64,000 nucleotides of DNA from Pseudoalteromonas arabiensis (GTDB taxonomy: Bacteria; Pseudomonadota; Gammaproteobacteria; Enterobacterales; Alteromonadaceae). Shown here piece by piece: positions 1 through 8,532 of this stretch. Where the stretch lies: contig NZ_LRUF01000021.1 in the NCBI RefSeq assembly GCF_001550155.1, forward strand, positions 452,630 through 516,629, read 5' to 3'. Every line of letters starts with the position of its first letter. Position 1 is the first letter of the stretch. Made by a program: the position numbers and the translations under genes. The notes under the pieces are model-generated. The model worked only from the letters and a program-made list of their open reading frames with translations. It did not search any database and had not been told where the DNA came from.

Positions 1-1687
1 TTTGCGCTAACGACATGGCTAAATTAGCAGAAGTAGTGGTTTTACCTTCTCCTGGCGAAGTCGATGTAACAGCAATAACCTGATGTGCGCGGTCTAGATG
101 AGTTAATAATAGACTAGTACGGAAAGTTCGTACCGATTCAGCAAAGCGACGATACGTATCATCTAAGTAAGCATGGATCGGAAAGAAACTCTTTTTAGGA
201 ATTGCAACATGAGGTAGCAAACCTAACATTCGCTGCGCTAGTTTATTTTCAACATCATTTTTATTTTTAACAGTATCGTTTAGCGCGTCAAAAACGAATG
301 TCATCACCATTGCAAAACCTAAGCTTGCAACAAAGGCTAAAATAATAATTAACTTTTTATTTGGTTTACTTGGATTTCTTGGTGCATATGCACGGTCTGT
401 AAAACGAGCTGCTGCTGAACTAAAGTCGCTGGTTACTTCAGTCTCTTTAGAGCGAGATAAAAAGGTATTAAAAATATTACGGTTTGTTTCAACTTCACGC
501 TTTAACTGGTTATATTGCGTCTCTTTACGCGTTACATCTTGATACTCAGCACGGATTTTTGCTAAATCTCCTTCAAGAGCACTGACAGTACGCGCAATCC
601 TATTCAACTCTTTCTCAATACCAGTAATCAAACCTTTAATTTGCTTATTAAGGTTCGTTTTTACTGTCGCTAACTCAGCTTTAGCTGAAATCATTTTAGG
701 ATGTTTAGGGCCATATACCTCAGCTAATTCGCTCACCTTTCGCTCAGCTAACACCACTTCACGTTTAACATCTTGTACTACACGGTGCGAAGTAATTTCA
801 GGCATACTTCCCAGTAACTCAATGTTATCATTGCCATATTCATTGATAACACGGTTTATACTTTCCAAATTGTTTTTTGTAGCGCGAGCGTCAACAAGCT
901 GCTTAGACGTTTGCTCTAACTCTTGAGTTATAAGCCCCGCAATACCTTCAATGTCGACAAGTTTTTGCTCTTCTCGGTAGTTTTGTAAGCGAACTTCAGA
1001 GCTGTCAAGTTGAACTCGTAGCTCTGATAAGCGGGTATTCAACCAACTTGAAGCCTGTTGGGTGATGCCCATTTTAGCGCGCATTTGGCTTTCAATATAA
1101 ACCTCACCTACGGTATTAGCGACTAAGGCAGCAAGTTTAGGATCGCTCGATTCAAAACTAACTTTTACAAGTTGGGTCTTGCGAATAGGTGATACGCTCA
1201 GGTTAGCTCTAAACGTAGCAAGTAAATCCAGCATTTTTAACTCAGCAATCTCCTGCTCGGTGAGCACTGAACGTTCAGACTTGTTAAGAAATGGCAAAAG
1301 TTGCTTCGCCATACTTTTTAACTCATCACTGAATGAAGGTTTATTAATAAAGTCCGGATGCTCTGCCAAATTTAGCTTTGTGATGACCTCTCGGGCTATA
1401 CTATCCGACTTTATTACTTCAAACTGAGTTTGATAATATTCTTTTTTCGTTGAATCTAAGCCATAAACTTCATCAAAGCTAACAGCTTTTGTTTGTTCTG
1501 ACTCAATCAGTAAGGTTGCAGAAGCTATATACTTAGGTACCAAGGTTAGAGTAACCATCATGGTAAATAAAGTTACAACAACCGAAAAACCTAAGATTTT
1601 CCATTTATTCTGTTTGATAACATTAAGGTAAGCGCCTAAATCAATGAGTTCTTCATTGCTATTAGGCTTTTCTGATAGTGAATTCAT
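1..1687 (-). CDS. Wzc/GumC-type polysaccharide chain-length regulator and tyrosine autokinase (3' end outside window)
   Basis: Inner-membrane co-polymerase that controls chain length and export of the exopolysaccharide together with the Wza-like channel next door. My own translation from the ATG at 1687 gives a Wzz-type N-terminus with a first membrane segment near residues 30-55, a long periplasmic coiled-coil stretch, a GNVR-type region and a second membrane segment near residue 445. It then enters a kinase domain with the P-loop GEGKTTT just before the window edge. The gene runs off position 1, so the Walker A'/B motifs and any tyrosine-rich tail are not visible. Its start is 23 bases after the exporter stop codon, so the two are probably co-transcribed. 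Confidence 0.93.
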   Translation of the reverse strand, partial: MNSLSEKPNSNEELIDLGAYLNVIKQNKWKILGFSVVVTLFTMMVTLTLVPKYIASATLLIESEQTKAVSFDEVYGLDSTKKEYYQTQFEVIKSDSIAREVITKLNLAEHPDFINKPSFSDELKSMAKQLLPFLNKSERSVLTEQEIAELKMLDLLATFRANLSVSPIRKTQLVKVSFESSDPKLAALVANTVGEVYIESQMRAKMGITQQASSWLNTRLSELRVQLDSSEVRLQNYREEQKLVDIEGIAGLITQELEQTSKQLVDARATKNNLESINRVINEYGNDNIELLGSMPEITSHRVVQDVKREVVLAERKVSELAEVYGPKHPKMISAKAELATVKTNLNKQIKGLITGIEKELNRIARTVSALEGDLAKIRAEYQDVTRKETQYNQLKREVETNRNIFNTFLSRSKETEVTSDFSSAAARFTDRAYAPRNPSKPNKKLIIILAFVASLGFAMVMTFVFDALNDTVKNKNDVENKLAQRMLGLLPHVAIPKKSFFPIHAYLDDTYRRFAESVRTFRTSLLLTHLDRAHQVIAVTSTSPGEGKTTTSANLAMSLAQ

Positions 1688-1710
1688 TTTTAATTACTGC
1701 CTTTAACTGC

Positions 1711-2232
1711 CTAAAACAAGCGCTGTTCTATTTTTATAGTGTCACCAGCAGCAATTTGGCTATTTAAGTTACCTTTTTGTTGCTGCGCTTTGGTTTTCTC
1801 TTTAAAAATAAAAATTTTGTCAACAGAGGCTCGCTCAGTTAATCCGCCAGCTAATGCAATTGCTTGGTTTACTGTCATTGCAGGTTGATACGGATACGCA
1901 CCAGGCTCCTTAACTTCACCGTGGATATAAAAAGGACGGTATTCCACGACTTGAGCATATACGTTAGGGTTAACCAAATAATCAGGCTGTAAACCCTCGC
2001 TAATCGTTTGCTCAACTTGCGAAATATTTAATCCGACAAGCTTGACCTTACCTAAAAAAGGGTAATTAATCTCACCGCTATTACCTAGCAGTGAGGTTAC
2101 ATCTAAATCTGGCTGGCCAAATACTTTAATTTCTATTTTATCACCAGCCCCTAAGATATAGTTTTTTGAATCATCAGCAAAACTATAAACACTTAGGAGC
2201 AAGGTTAAAGCTATTAAAATTTTGACCTTCAT
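1711..2232 (-). CDS. Wza-like polysaccharide export lipoprotein/secretin-type channel protein (Poly_export and SLBB domains)
   Basis: Outer-membrane or periplasmic export protein for the EPS. The N-terminus is a signal peptide ending near residue 19 (VYSFA-DD), without an obvious lipobox. The polysaccharide export domain follows directly (YILGAGDKIEIKVFGQPDLD, about residues 25-100), then an SLBB-like segment (PFYIHGEVKEPGAYPY, about 105-150). At 173 aa it is half the length of E. coli Wza and resembles the short exporters of GumB/EpsA type. Its ATG overlaps the stop of the upstream barrel gene as ATGA, which argues for translational coupling. Confidence 0.93.
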   Translation of the reverse strand: MKVKILIALTLLLSVYSFADDSKNYILGAGDKIEIKVFGQPDLDVTSLLGNSGEINYPFLGKVKLVGLNISQVEQTISEGLQPDYLVNPNVYAQVVEYRPFYIHGEVKEPGAYPYQPAMTVNQAIALAGGLTERASVDKIFIFKEKTKAQQQKGNLNSQIAAGDTIKIEQRLF

Positions 2233-3443
2233 TCATTACCCTTTAACGCAAAAGTAAAATTAAGGCCCACGATTACACGATCAAATTCGATGTTAGCTTG
2301 GTTTGAGTTACGGTCTATGAAATCAACATAACCCGATACCATACCAAAGTTGTTTGCTAGATAGTTCAACCCAAGACGTGCGTTTTTAACTTTATCTTTG
2401 CGATTAAAATTGCCCACGTACTCTTGATCCACATAATTTGCGCTGACTACTGAGCTTAAAGATTCACTCCAATCATGTTGCCATGTAGCACCATATACAC
2501 TCTCACGAATATAATCGCCTTGAACCAAAGGATCCTTTGCTGCACGGCTAGTTACCAATTGTAATGACGTATAAGAAAGTGGTTTCCAAACAACCGCAGC
2601 TTCCCAGCTTAAACCGCTGAAATTATCCCGAAGATTCGACTCGAAATCTTTATTCTGATAACCGACTTTAAACGATCCCGTTGTAATGGCTGTCGCTTCC
2701 CATTCCATACCCAACAATACTTTAACATCATCTGAATCACGAGAAATACCATTAGAATCAATAACATCGTAGCGATAGTTTTCCTGCTTTATCTCTACAA
2801 AGGCACGGCTACCGGCATGTGTATTATAATAACCAGTAATACCTAGCATAGGTTTGTCGTAATCACGGAAACGAGATATCTCAGAAAAATTTTGATAATT
2901 TTTATTATAGTAGCCAGCCATAAAAGCGACCTGCGCCTTAGAGCTTAGGGCACCATATTCATACCTAGCAGAGAAATTCTGTTGTTGGTATGTAATTAAG
3001 TCATCAATAGTATTACCCTGACCTTCTGTCAAACCTGCACCACGTGCTTCTGACAGCCAATCAGCATCACCTTTAATATCTACACGGTGTTTACTGGTAA
3101 ATTCTTTATGCAAACCAGCGCCTAGATTTATTTGCGTAAAGTTATCAGTAGAATCTTTATTATGAAGTGCAGAACGTGTAGCAATATCAAATTCATAATT
3201 GTCTGGACCGTCTTCAATCAATGCATTTAAACTAGGTGCTATTTCCCATATTAGACGAGACTGGGTATCTGATGGTGTCATAAAAAAGTTGTCGTTGCTA
3301 CTAACACCTAATTGGAGCGTAGGCGTGAGCTCTGCTCCATCCTCAGTCATAAAACTGCCTGGCTTTAATTCAACTGCGATCGCAGGTGCAGATAAACCCA
3401 GTGCAATAGGTAAAAATAAAATTGTATTAGTACGCATTTTCAC
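2229..3443 (-). CDS. Outer-membrane beta-barrel protein of the EPS locus (BBP2_2/EpsL-like)
   Basis: Likely an outer-membrane barrel that assists EPS passage; the family (Pfam BBP2_2) is a regular partner of Wza/Wzc in gammaproteobacterial EPS loci. There is a cleavable signal peptide (ending AIAVELKPG near residue 24). The rest is amphipathic strands rich in Tyr, Asn and Asp, ending with FTFALKGNE. The start is read as GTG at 3443 because an AAGGGA ribosome-binding site lies seven bases upstream; an in-frame ATG at 3437 is less well spaced. It overlaps the priming transferase by 17 bases and the exporter by 4. Its exact role is inferred from context. Confidence 0.85.
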   Translation of the reverse strand: MKMRTNTILFLPIALGLSAPAIAVELKPGSFMTEDGAELTPTLQLGVSSNDNFFMTPSDTQSRLIWEIAPSLNALIEDGPDNYEFDIATRSALHNKDSTDNFTQINLGAGLHKEFTSKHRVDIKGDADWLSEARGAGLTEGQGNTIDDLITYQQQNFSARYEYGALSSKAQVAFMAGYYNKNYQNFSEISRFRDYDKPMLGITGYYNTHAGSRAFVEIKQENYRYDVIDSNGISRDSDDVKVLLGMEWEATAITTGSFKVGYQNKDFESNLRDNFSGLSWEAAVVWKPLSYTSLQLVTSRAAKDPLVQGDYIRESVYGATWQHDWSESLSSVVSANYVDQEYVGNFNRKDKVKNARLGLNYLANNFGMVSGYVDFIDRNSNQANIEFDRVIVGLNFTFALKGNE

Positions 3444-4830
3444 TTTTAAATCCCTTAAAAATTGTCATAAAAATTATTTTCACATCAAGCCACAAGGACC
3501 AGTGCTTAATGTAATGTAAGTCGTATTCAACTCGTTTAGCCATCTTATCAAGTGTATCTGTTTCACCGCGCCAGCCATTAATTTGAGCCCAACCGGTGAT
3601 ACCAGGTTTTGCTTTGTGTCTAATCATGTAGAAATCGACCTTAGATCTGTATTCTTCGTTATGAGCTACAGCATGAGGTCTTGGGCCGACTATTGACATT
3701 TCACCTCTTAATACATTGATGAATTGAGGTAACTCATCAAGGCTAGTTCTTCTCAAGAAGCCACCAAGCTTAGTAATACGCGCATCATTTTTTGTCGCTT
3801 GTGTAACTACGTCACTATTTTCGGTGACTGTCATAGACCTAAACTTCCACACTTTAATTTTTCGACCATCTAAACCATATCGATCTTGTTTGAAGATTAT
3901 ATTTCCAGGGGAAGTAAGCTTAACTGCAGCAGCGATCACTAACAGTAAAGGGGAAATTAATAACAGAATTAATGAAGAAACAATAATATCTTCAGTACGC
4001 TTAATAAACTCCTGCGCACCTATTAAAGGTGATTCAAACACGCTTAATGTATCTAAATTACCAACATGTTCTATCCTAGCGTGAATCAAGTTAGAAAGTA
4101 GAAAATCAGGAATAACATGCACATCAACCGTCGTATTGCCAAGCTGTAATAAAATATCAGCAATACGCTTTTCAGCTTTTAGTGGTAATGCAATGTATAA
4201 TATGTCTATTTCACCATCTCGAGCCCGATCAATTGCGGTTTGAATGTTGCCTTCCACGTCATAATTGGCGGCTTTTTCAAACAAACGTTCAGGTTTACGG
4301 TCATCAAAGAAACCCATAAACTTGAAGCCTAACTCACTATTATTTTCAATTTCTTTATGTAAATACGCTGCCCCTTCAGTTGCACCAACAATTGCAACAT
4401 TACGAAGATTCAAGCCTAATCGACGTCGATTACGTTTGTATAAATGAACAGCCAAACGCCAGCTAAATAAAAGCAGCAAGCTCACAAAAAACCAAATGGT
4501 TAACCCTAAACGAGACAATACTTCTGTGAATTTAAAAACAAATGAAATACAAAACATCGTTGAAAACGCAACGACTAAAGAAACCCAAGAGCATAAAACC
4601 ATGCTTCTGAATTTACCTGCACGCCACGATCGGTATGTAGATAATATTTCTGCACAATACATATAGGTAATTGTGATAGATAATGCAGCTGCAAGATAAG
4701 CTGAGGTAAAGTGAATAGTATAAATACTATTTGCTATTTGAAATGCAATAAAAAGTGTTAACAAGTCAAATAAGCGATAAAAATTTGCATCTGAAGAACT
4801 AGATGGTTTAAATGTTCTGCTTCTGTTCAC
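3427..4830 (-). CDS. Undecaprenyl-phosphate glucose phosphotransferase, WcaJ type (EPS priming enzyme)
   Basis: Transfers glucose-1-phosphate (or a related hexose phosphate) from UDP-sugar to undecaprenyl phosphate at the inner membrane and so starts each EPS repeat unit. Several membrane segments and a CoA-binding-like Rossmann part (NVAIVGATEGA) are followed by one further membrane segment. The C-terminal bacterial sugar transferase domain has KVWKFRSM, RRTSLDELPQF, GEMSIVGPRPHA and KPGITGWAQINGWRGET, all hallmark motifs. A longer reading begins at TTG 4851, but GTG 4830 is preceded by a strong AAGGAAG site at correct spacing and is preferred (467 aa, normal length). Confidence 0.94.
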   Translation of the reverse strand: MNRSRTFKPSSSSDANFYRLFDLLTLFIAFQIANSIYTIHFTSAYLAAALSITITYMYCAEILSTYRSWRAGKFRSMVLCSWVSLVVAFSTMFCISFVFKFTEVLSRLGLTIWFFVSLLLLFSWRLAVHLYKRNRRRLGLNLRNVAIVGATEGAAYLHKEIENNSELGFKFMGFFDDRKPERLFEKAANYDVEGNIQTAIDRARDGEIDILYIALPLKAEKRIADILLQLGNTTVDVHVIPDFLLSNLIHARIEHVGNLDTLSVFESPLIGAQEFIKRTEDIIVSSLILLLISPLLLVIAAAVKLTSPGNIIFKQDRYGLDGRKIKVWKFRSMTVTENSDVVTQATKNDARITKLGGFLRRTSLDELPQFINVLRGEMSIVGPRPHAVAHNEEYRSKVDFYMIRHKAKPGITGWAQINGWRGETDTLDKMAKRVEYDLHYIKHWSLWLDVKIIFMTIFKGFKSENAY

Positions 4831-5359
4831 TATATCTTCCTTGAACGGCAAGTAACTAAAAAATCAGCTGCAATAATATAGTGACAACAGGAACAGATCA
4901 ACCAAAAAATAAGTATAAAGTGCCAAACAAAAATTGCATTAAATTGAAGTATAAAAAAGAAACATTTATAAAAATGAACGCAAGATAAACAAAAATAAAC
5001 ACAACATTATTAAATTAAACTATTCAGGGCAGATTCATATTTATTTATTATTTGAATAAACAAAGGGATAGGAGCAGTTTATTGACAATCGATTTCCCAA
5101 AAAGGTAAAAAAACACAAGACTGTGTAAATTATAATCAAAATAAAATTGAAAAATTGGGGTTAATTTAAAAAAAATAAATTGCAAGAAGCTAGACCATTT
5201 ACAAAAAATAAACATATTTAAGCAGTAAACATGAATATTACTCATATTAAGTTAATGTGACAGTAGTGAGATTGCATTACTTAATATGAGCGAAACCATA
5301 TCAAATTACCAATTAAAAAGGACCGGTAAAACCTAACCCTCTCAGCCACTTTAGCTATT
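4831..5359. other. AT-rich intergenic region upstream of the priming transferase
   Basis: About 530 bases with no convincing gene. It is very AT-rich, with many short A tracts. The only clear structure is the imperfect inverted repeat at 5241-5290, listed separately. It must hold the promoter for the wcaJ-to-wzc block unless transcription continues from 5758. No JUMPstart/ops element (GGCGGTAG) was found on the minus strand here. Confidence 0.6.
5241..5290. promoter_or_regulatory. Imperfect inverted repeat, possible operator
   Basis: Left arm CTCATATTAAGTTAATG (5241-5257), right arm CATTACTTAATATGAG (5275-5290). The arms match except for one extra base and are separated by 17 bases. Neither strand has a T-run after the hairpin, so it does not look like a rho-independent terminator. 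It lies upstream of the EPS priming/export block and downstream of the small membrane protein gene, which would suit a regulator-binding site. The function is inferred only. Confidence 0.45.
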
Positions 5360-5758
5360 CTAATTTAACAGGGAGTTAAACCAGTCCCACAGGCCAAAGG
5401 AAAAGCTAGAAAATATATCAATTCCCAATGCAGATTTCGCCAAATATAAAATTAGCAATATAGTTAATAGGACAAATGAGACTGCCATGCTTAAAATTAC
5501 CGCTTGCCCAAACTTAGCAACTTTTTGTTCTTGAGGAGTTAATTGTCGCCTATTTCGTCCAGCCAAAAGCACGTAGTAATAACGGTATTTAAATAATTTA
5601 ACAACCCCTCTAAGGTCAACTGCGTGATTCCCCCATTGTCTTGCACCGATTGCAATTTTCAAATGTACTAACTGTTCATCGGTAAATGTATTTTGAATAC
5701 CCTCTGGCATTCTTTCCAACAAACTTCTAATTGCAGGGTCATCGTGTAAATCAGCCAA
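5360..5758 (-). CDS. Small conserved-looking membrane protein of unknown function in the EPS locus
   Basis: 132 aa, family not recognised. The N-terminal 50 residues are soluble and charged (HDDPAIRSLLERMPEG, then a helical region). A basic stretch (FKYRYYYVLLAGRNRR) leads into one long hydrophobic segment near residues 88-111 and an aromatic tail (FSFGLWDWFNSLLN). The start is TTG at 5758, with AAGG about seven bases upstream. It sits on the same strand as the EPS genes, between the choice-of-anchor A gene (which has its own terminator) and the priming transferase, so a role in EPS regulation or assembly is possible but unproven. Confidence 0.75.
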   Translation of the reverse strand: MADLHDDPAIRSLLERMPEGIQNTFTDEQLVHLKIAIGARQWGNHAVDLRGVVKLFKYRYYYVLLAGRNRRQLTPQEQKVAKFGQAVILSMAVSFVLLTILLILYLAKSALGIDIFSSFSFGLWDWFNSLLN

Positions 5759-5796
5759 AATAAACCTTTTTAAATCCGTTTTAAAACGAGCGCAAT

Positions 5797-5835
5797 TCTA
5801 ACAAAATGAGCCAATTAAAAAAGTTAATTGGCTCA
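5797..5835 (-). terminator. Rho-independent terminator of the choice-of-anchor A gene
   Basis: A perfect 12-base stem TGAGCCAATTAA (5807-5818) / TTAATTGGCTCA (5824-5835) with a 5-base loop. On the minus strand it is followed by TTTTGTT. It begins 12 bases after the stop codon at 5847. Confidence 0.88.
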
Positions 5836-5846
5836 TTTAGAATGAA

Positions 5847-8075
5847 TTAATTCAAATTACCAGAACGGAAGGTATTTGTTTGTTCCCAGCTGTTTTCTTG
5901 TTGTAAAGGCAACGAGCCATTTTGGTTTATATTCGAACCAGAAAAGGAATGCTGATTCCAAATACGTGTAGCTGGCGACCATTTACAGCTTTTTGACGTT
6001 TTGACAGAAATACCATTAGTACCCGTGGCACCGCTTGGCAAAAGCAATGTATTGGAAACAGAGATAATTTCTCCAGAGCCATCACCATCTAAATCAACAA
6101 CAATTGGGTACTCCCAAATTGTCCCTGAGGACTGCTTAGACGTATAAACTAATCTATTTTCTGATGCGCTAAATATATTTAACCCCGTTTCATCTATATT
6201 AATGATTTCATCTTTTCCATCGCCATTAAAGTCATATGTTATGACACCAGCGCGTTTACTAGAGGGATCATTAATTGCAAAGGAGTTAATTAAAACGCCC
6301 TCTTTATTCAGTACTTTAATTAATTTACCGCCTGAGACAACAATATCTGGTTCACCATCGCCATCAACATCACCAATTGAAGGAACCCCACCGCCTGAAT
6401 CATCTGATTGATACTCCCAAATTACTGAGCCATCCTGTTCTAGAAGCTTAATACTTCCATCTAAGTCAGTTAGCACAATCTCAGGGTATGCATCATTATC
6501 AAAATTACCAATTGCAGCAAAGCCTTGTTGTGTATTTTTGTTCCAAAGAATTTGTCCGTCCATAGTATATAAAACACCATTTACTAAGACTTCCTGCTGG
6601 CCATCAAGATCTGCATCAAAAGCAATTGAATCAATCATTACGAAGTCGCCCTTATTATAATCCACAGGCTTTTTAAGCTTAACGATTGAATCATCATCAA
6701 GATTCACAATGTTATTGCCAATAATGAATTCAGCGGAACCATCACCATTAAGATCAGATATAGTCGAGTTCCCATATGCAAACCCTTTTGGAATAGCCTT
6801 AATCAAGTCGCCAGTATTACTATAAATCTTATAGCTATGATCAGTAGAATCTCTTACTATAACTTCAACCAAACCATCGTTATTAACATCTGCGGCAGCG
6901 ATAGAGTAAGTAGATGTTGCTTTAATTGTTTTATAATTAAAAGATCCATCAAAGTTTTCAGTTTTCCACAACTCTTGACCATCGATACCGCTAAACGCTC
7001 GAACAATACCCTGCGCACGATAATTAGCAATATTAAAAGTTACAGCCAAGATATCTGTCACATCTTTTTCGTCAATTATACCATCGCCATTATCATCATT
7101 TAGATTTACAGCTATCGGAGTTGAAATAACTTGGTTAAACTCCGGCATAAACTCACTGCCAGTCCAACTCCATTTATCAGTAACATCAATATCATTACAA
7201 ACTGGCTCACCGATTTCAGGTAAGTTACCGCTGAATTCACCGCCTAACAATGTCATTGAACCATAAAAACTCTGGCCAATAATTGGCATCTTAGCAACAC
7301 CATGAACACCTCTAATATCAGCAAACGGAGCTAAAACAACGCCTTGCCAACGATTCCCTTTGATATCAAGTTTTTTGGCATTCGCAAAGTTGAATACTGT
7401 TTTAGTTGCATGGTTATGTAAACTCGCAAAGCTTTTACCTTTTACAACAATATTATCATCGCCGGTTATATTAAAAACGACTGTTGCGCCATGCGGGATC
7501 CCTGACACAGCGAAGGTATGTGCCTTAGCAAACTCCCGTGCGTCTAAGTTGAATACTTGTCTATCAGAGCCCCCATCACCTTCTAAGTAAAGGCCGCCCC
7601 ACATACTCTTTACAGTACCCGTTGTTGAAAGCTCACTTAATCCAGCACTTAAATCTTTATAGTACTGTTCTTGCTCATCAAAGTTGAAAGGCATAGCAGA
7701 TTCACTTTGATTCGATAGGATTTTAGAGCCCCATTGCATGCCCCACCGAACACTCCAGTTGACATCAGTAGCACCGCTGGCAATCATACTGCCCACATAT
7801 TGACGACCTGACTTGAAAGCGATACTAGATTCACTAATTAAATAATATTCGCCAGCATTGTAGGGTCTTGTATAACCAACACTGTATCCTTTCAGACTTA
7901 TCTCACCGGCTGCAATTGCGCCCTCAGCACGACCTGAATTAGATTTAAAATCTTCAAAAACAAACGCAGAAAAATTATTGGCAACGCCTAAGTCTGCGGC
8001 CAAAGTTGTTGAGCTAGCTAAACTAATAGCAATCACTGCGCTTAGCTTTGTTAATTTTAGTAATGAGTTAGTCAT
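5847..8075 (-). CDS. Secreted choice-of-anchor A family protein with FG-GAP/VCBS repeats
   Basis: A 742-aa exported protein. The signal peptide ends at SSTTLAADLG near residue 27. Residues about 28-290 match the choice-of-anchor A domain (LGVANNFSAFVFEDF, then EGAIAAGEISLKGYSVG). Residues about 320-690 carry a series of calcium-binding FG-GAP-like repeats, each with a DxDxDG-type loop (DDNGDGIIDE, VNNDGLVEVIV, LNGDGSAEFI, VDGDGEPDIV, FNGDGKDEII, LDGDGSGEII), suggesting a beta-propeller. No PEP-CTERM, LPXTG-like or other C-terminal anchor is visible. A GAGGGA site precedes the ATG, and the gene has its own terminator. It may act as a matrix or surface adhesive protein; this is inferred from the domains and position. 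Confidence 0.88.
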   Translation of the reverse strand: MTNSLLKLTKLSAVIAISLASSTTLAADLGVANNFSAFVFEDFKSNSGRAEGAIAAGEISLKGYSVGYTRPYNAGEYYLISESSIAFKSGRQYVGSMIASGATDVNWSVRWGMQWGSKILSNQSESAMPFNFDEQEQYYKDLSAGLSELSTTGTVKSMWGGLYLEGDGGSDRQVFNLDAREFAKAHTFAVSGIPHGATVVFNITGDDNIVVKGKSFASLHNHATKTVFNFANAKKLDIKGNRWQGVVLAPFADIRGVHGVAKMPIIGQSFYGSMTLLGGEFSGNLPEIGEPVCNDIDVTDKWSWTGSEFMPEFNQVISTPIAVNLNDDNGDGIIDEKDVTDILAVTFNIANYRAQGIVRAFSGIDGQELWKTENFDGSFNYKTIKATSTYSIAAADVNNDGLVEVIVRDSTDHSYKIYSNTGDLIKAIPKGFAYGNSTISDLNGDGSAEFIIGNNIVNLDDDSIVKLKKPVDYNKGDFVMIDSIAFDADLDGQQEVLVNGVLYTMDGQILWNKNTQQGFAAIGNFDNDAYPEIVLTDLDGSIKLLEQDGSVIWEYQSDDSGGGVPSIGDVDGDGEPDIVVSGGKLIKVLNKEGVLINSFAINDPSSKRAGVITYDFNGDGKDEIINIDETGLNIFSASENRLVYTSKQSSGTIWEYPIVVDLDGDGSGEIISVSNTLLLPSGATGTNGISVKTSKSCKWSPATRIWNQHSFSGSNINQNGSLPLQQENSWEQTNTFRSGNLN

Positions 8076-8532
8076 TATTTCCCTCGTAATGAAAGTGCGT
8101 CAATAGCAGCAAAAACTGTGTGTTCAGCTTATAGTCATGTCCTTGAATTAATTGCAGCACATTATATATACAAATTAAATGCAAATAAACAAAAGACACT
8201 ACAAAAGTATCATTTTAATGTTCCATAAAAAAGTACAAAACGCAAAAATCAGTAACTTAAGTAATAAAGCAGGATAAAAGACCTTTAAAACCAACCCTAA
8301 AACACTATATAAAAGTTAATTTAATGTTAACGATGTAAAGGAGGAGATAGTCCAAATTTTTAGCAGAACTTAGTAAAACTATCTGTTAGGTAACAATCAC
8401 AAGATATATTTTCATCTAAAAAACCTGTTAGCAATTCAATCACCAACAGGTTTTCAAGCTTTTATTGTTATTTCAGATAATACTTACCAGGTAGTTTTTT
8501 AGAATCAGTTTCAAGCTAATGAAACTGTATTT
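8076..8532. other. Intergenic region between the acyltransferase gene and the choice-of-anchor A gene
   Basis: 457 AT-rich bases without a credible gene. They hold the terminator-like hairpin of the upstream operon (8420-8454) and presumably the promoter and leader of the choice-of-anchor A gene. No further structure was recognised. Confidence 0.6.
8420..8454 (-). terminator. Hairpin ending the EPS biosynthesis operon
   Basis: A perfect 10-base stem AAAACCTGTT (8420-8429) / AACAGGTTTT (8445-8454) with a 15-base loop. On the minus strand it ends in TTTT. It lies about 80 bases after the acyltransferase stop at 8533. The loop is long, so termination strength is uncertain. Confidence 0.65.

Noticed and set aside
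1179-1427. 82-codon plus-strand frame inside the Wzc-like gene
   Set aside because: Shadow of the minus-strand coding sequence; it lacks a ribosome-binding site and protein-like features.
5048-5245. 65-codon minus-strand frame in the AT-rich gap
   Set aside because: Phe/Leu-rich by base composition, no ribosome-binding site, no recognisable features.
4831-5359. JUMPstart/ops element expected before a polysaccharide operon
   Set aside because: No GGCGGTAG on the coding strand in this gap; elsewhere only chance matches inside genes.
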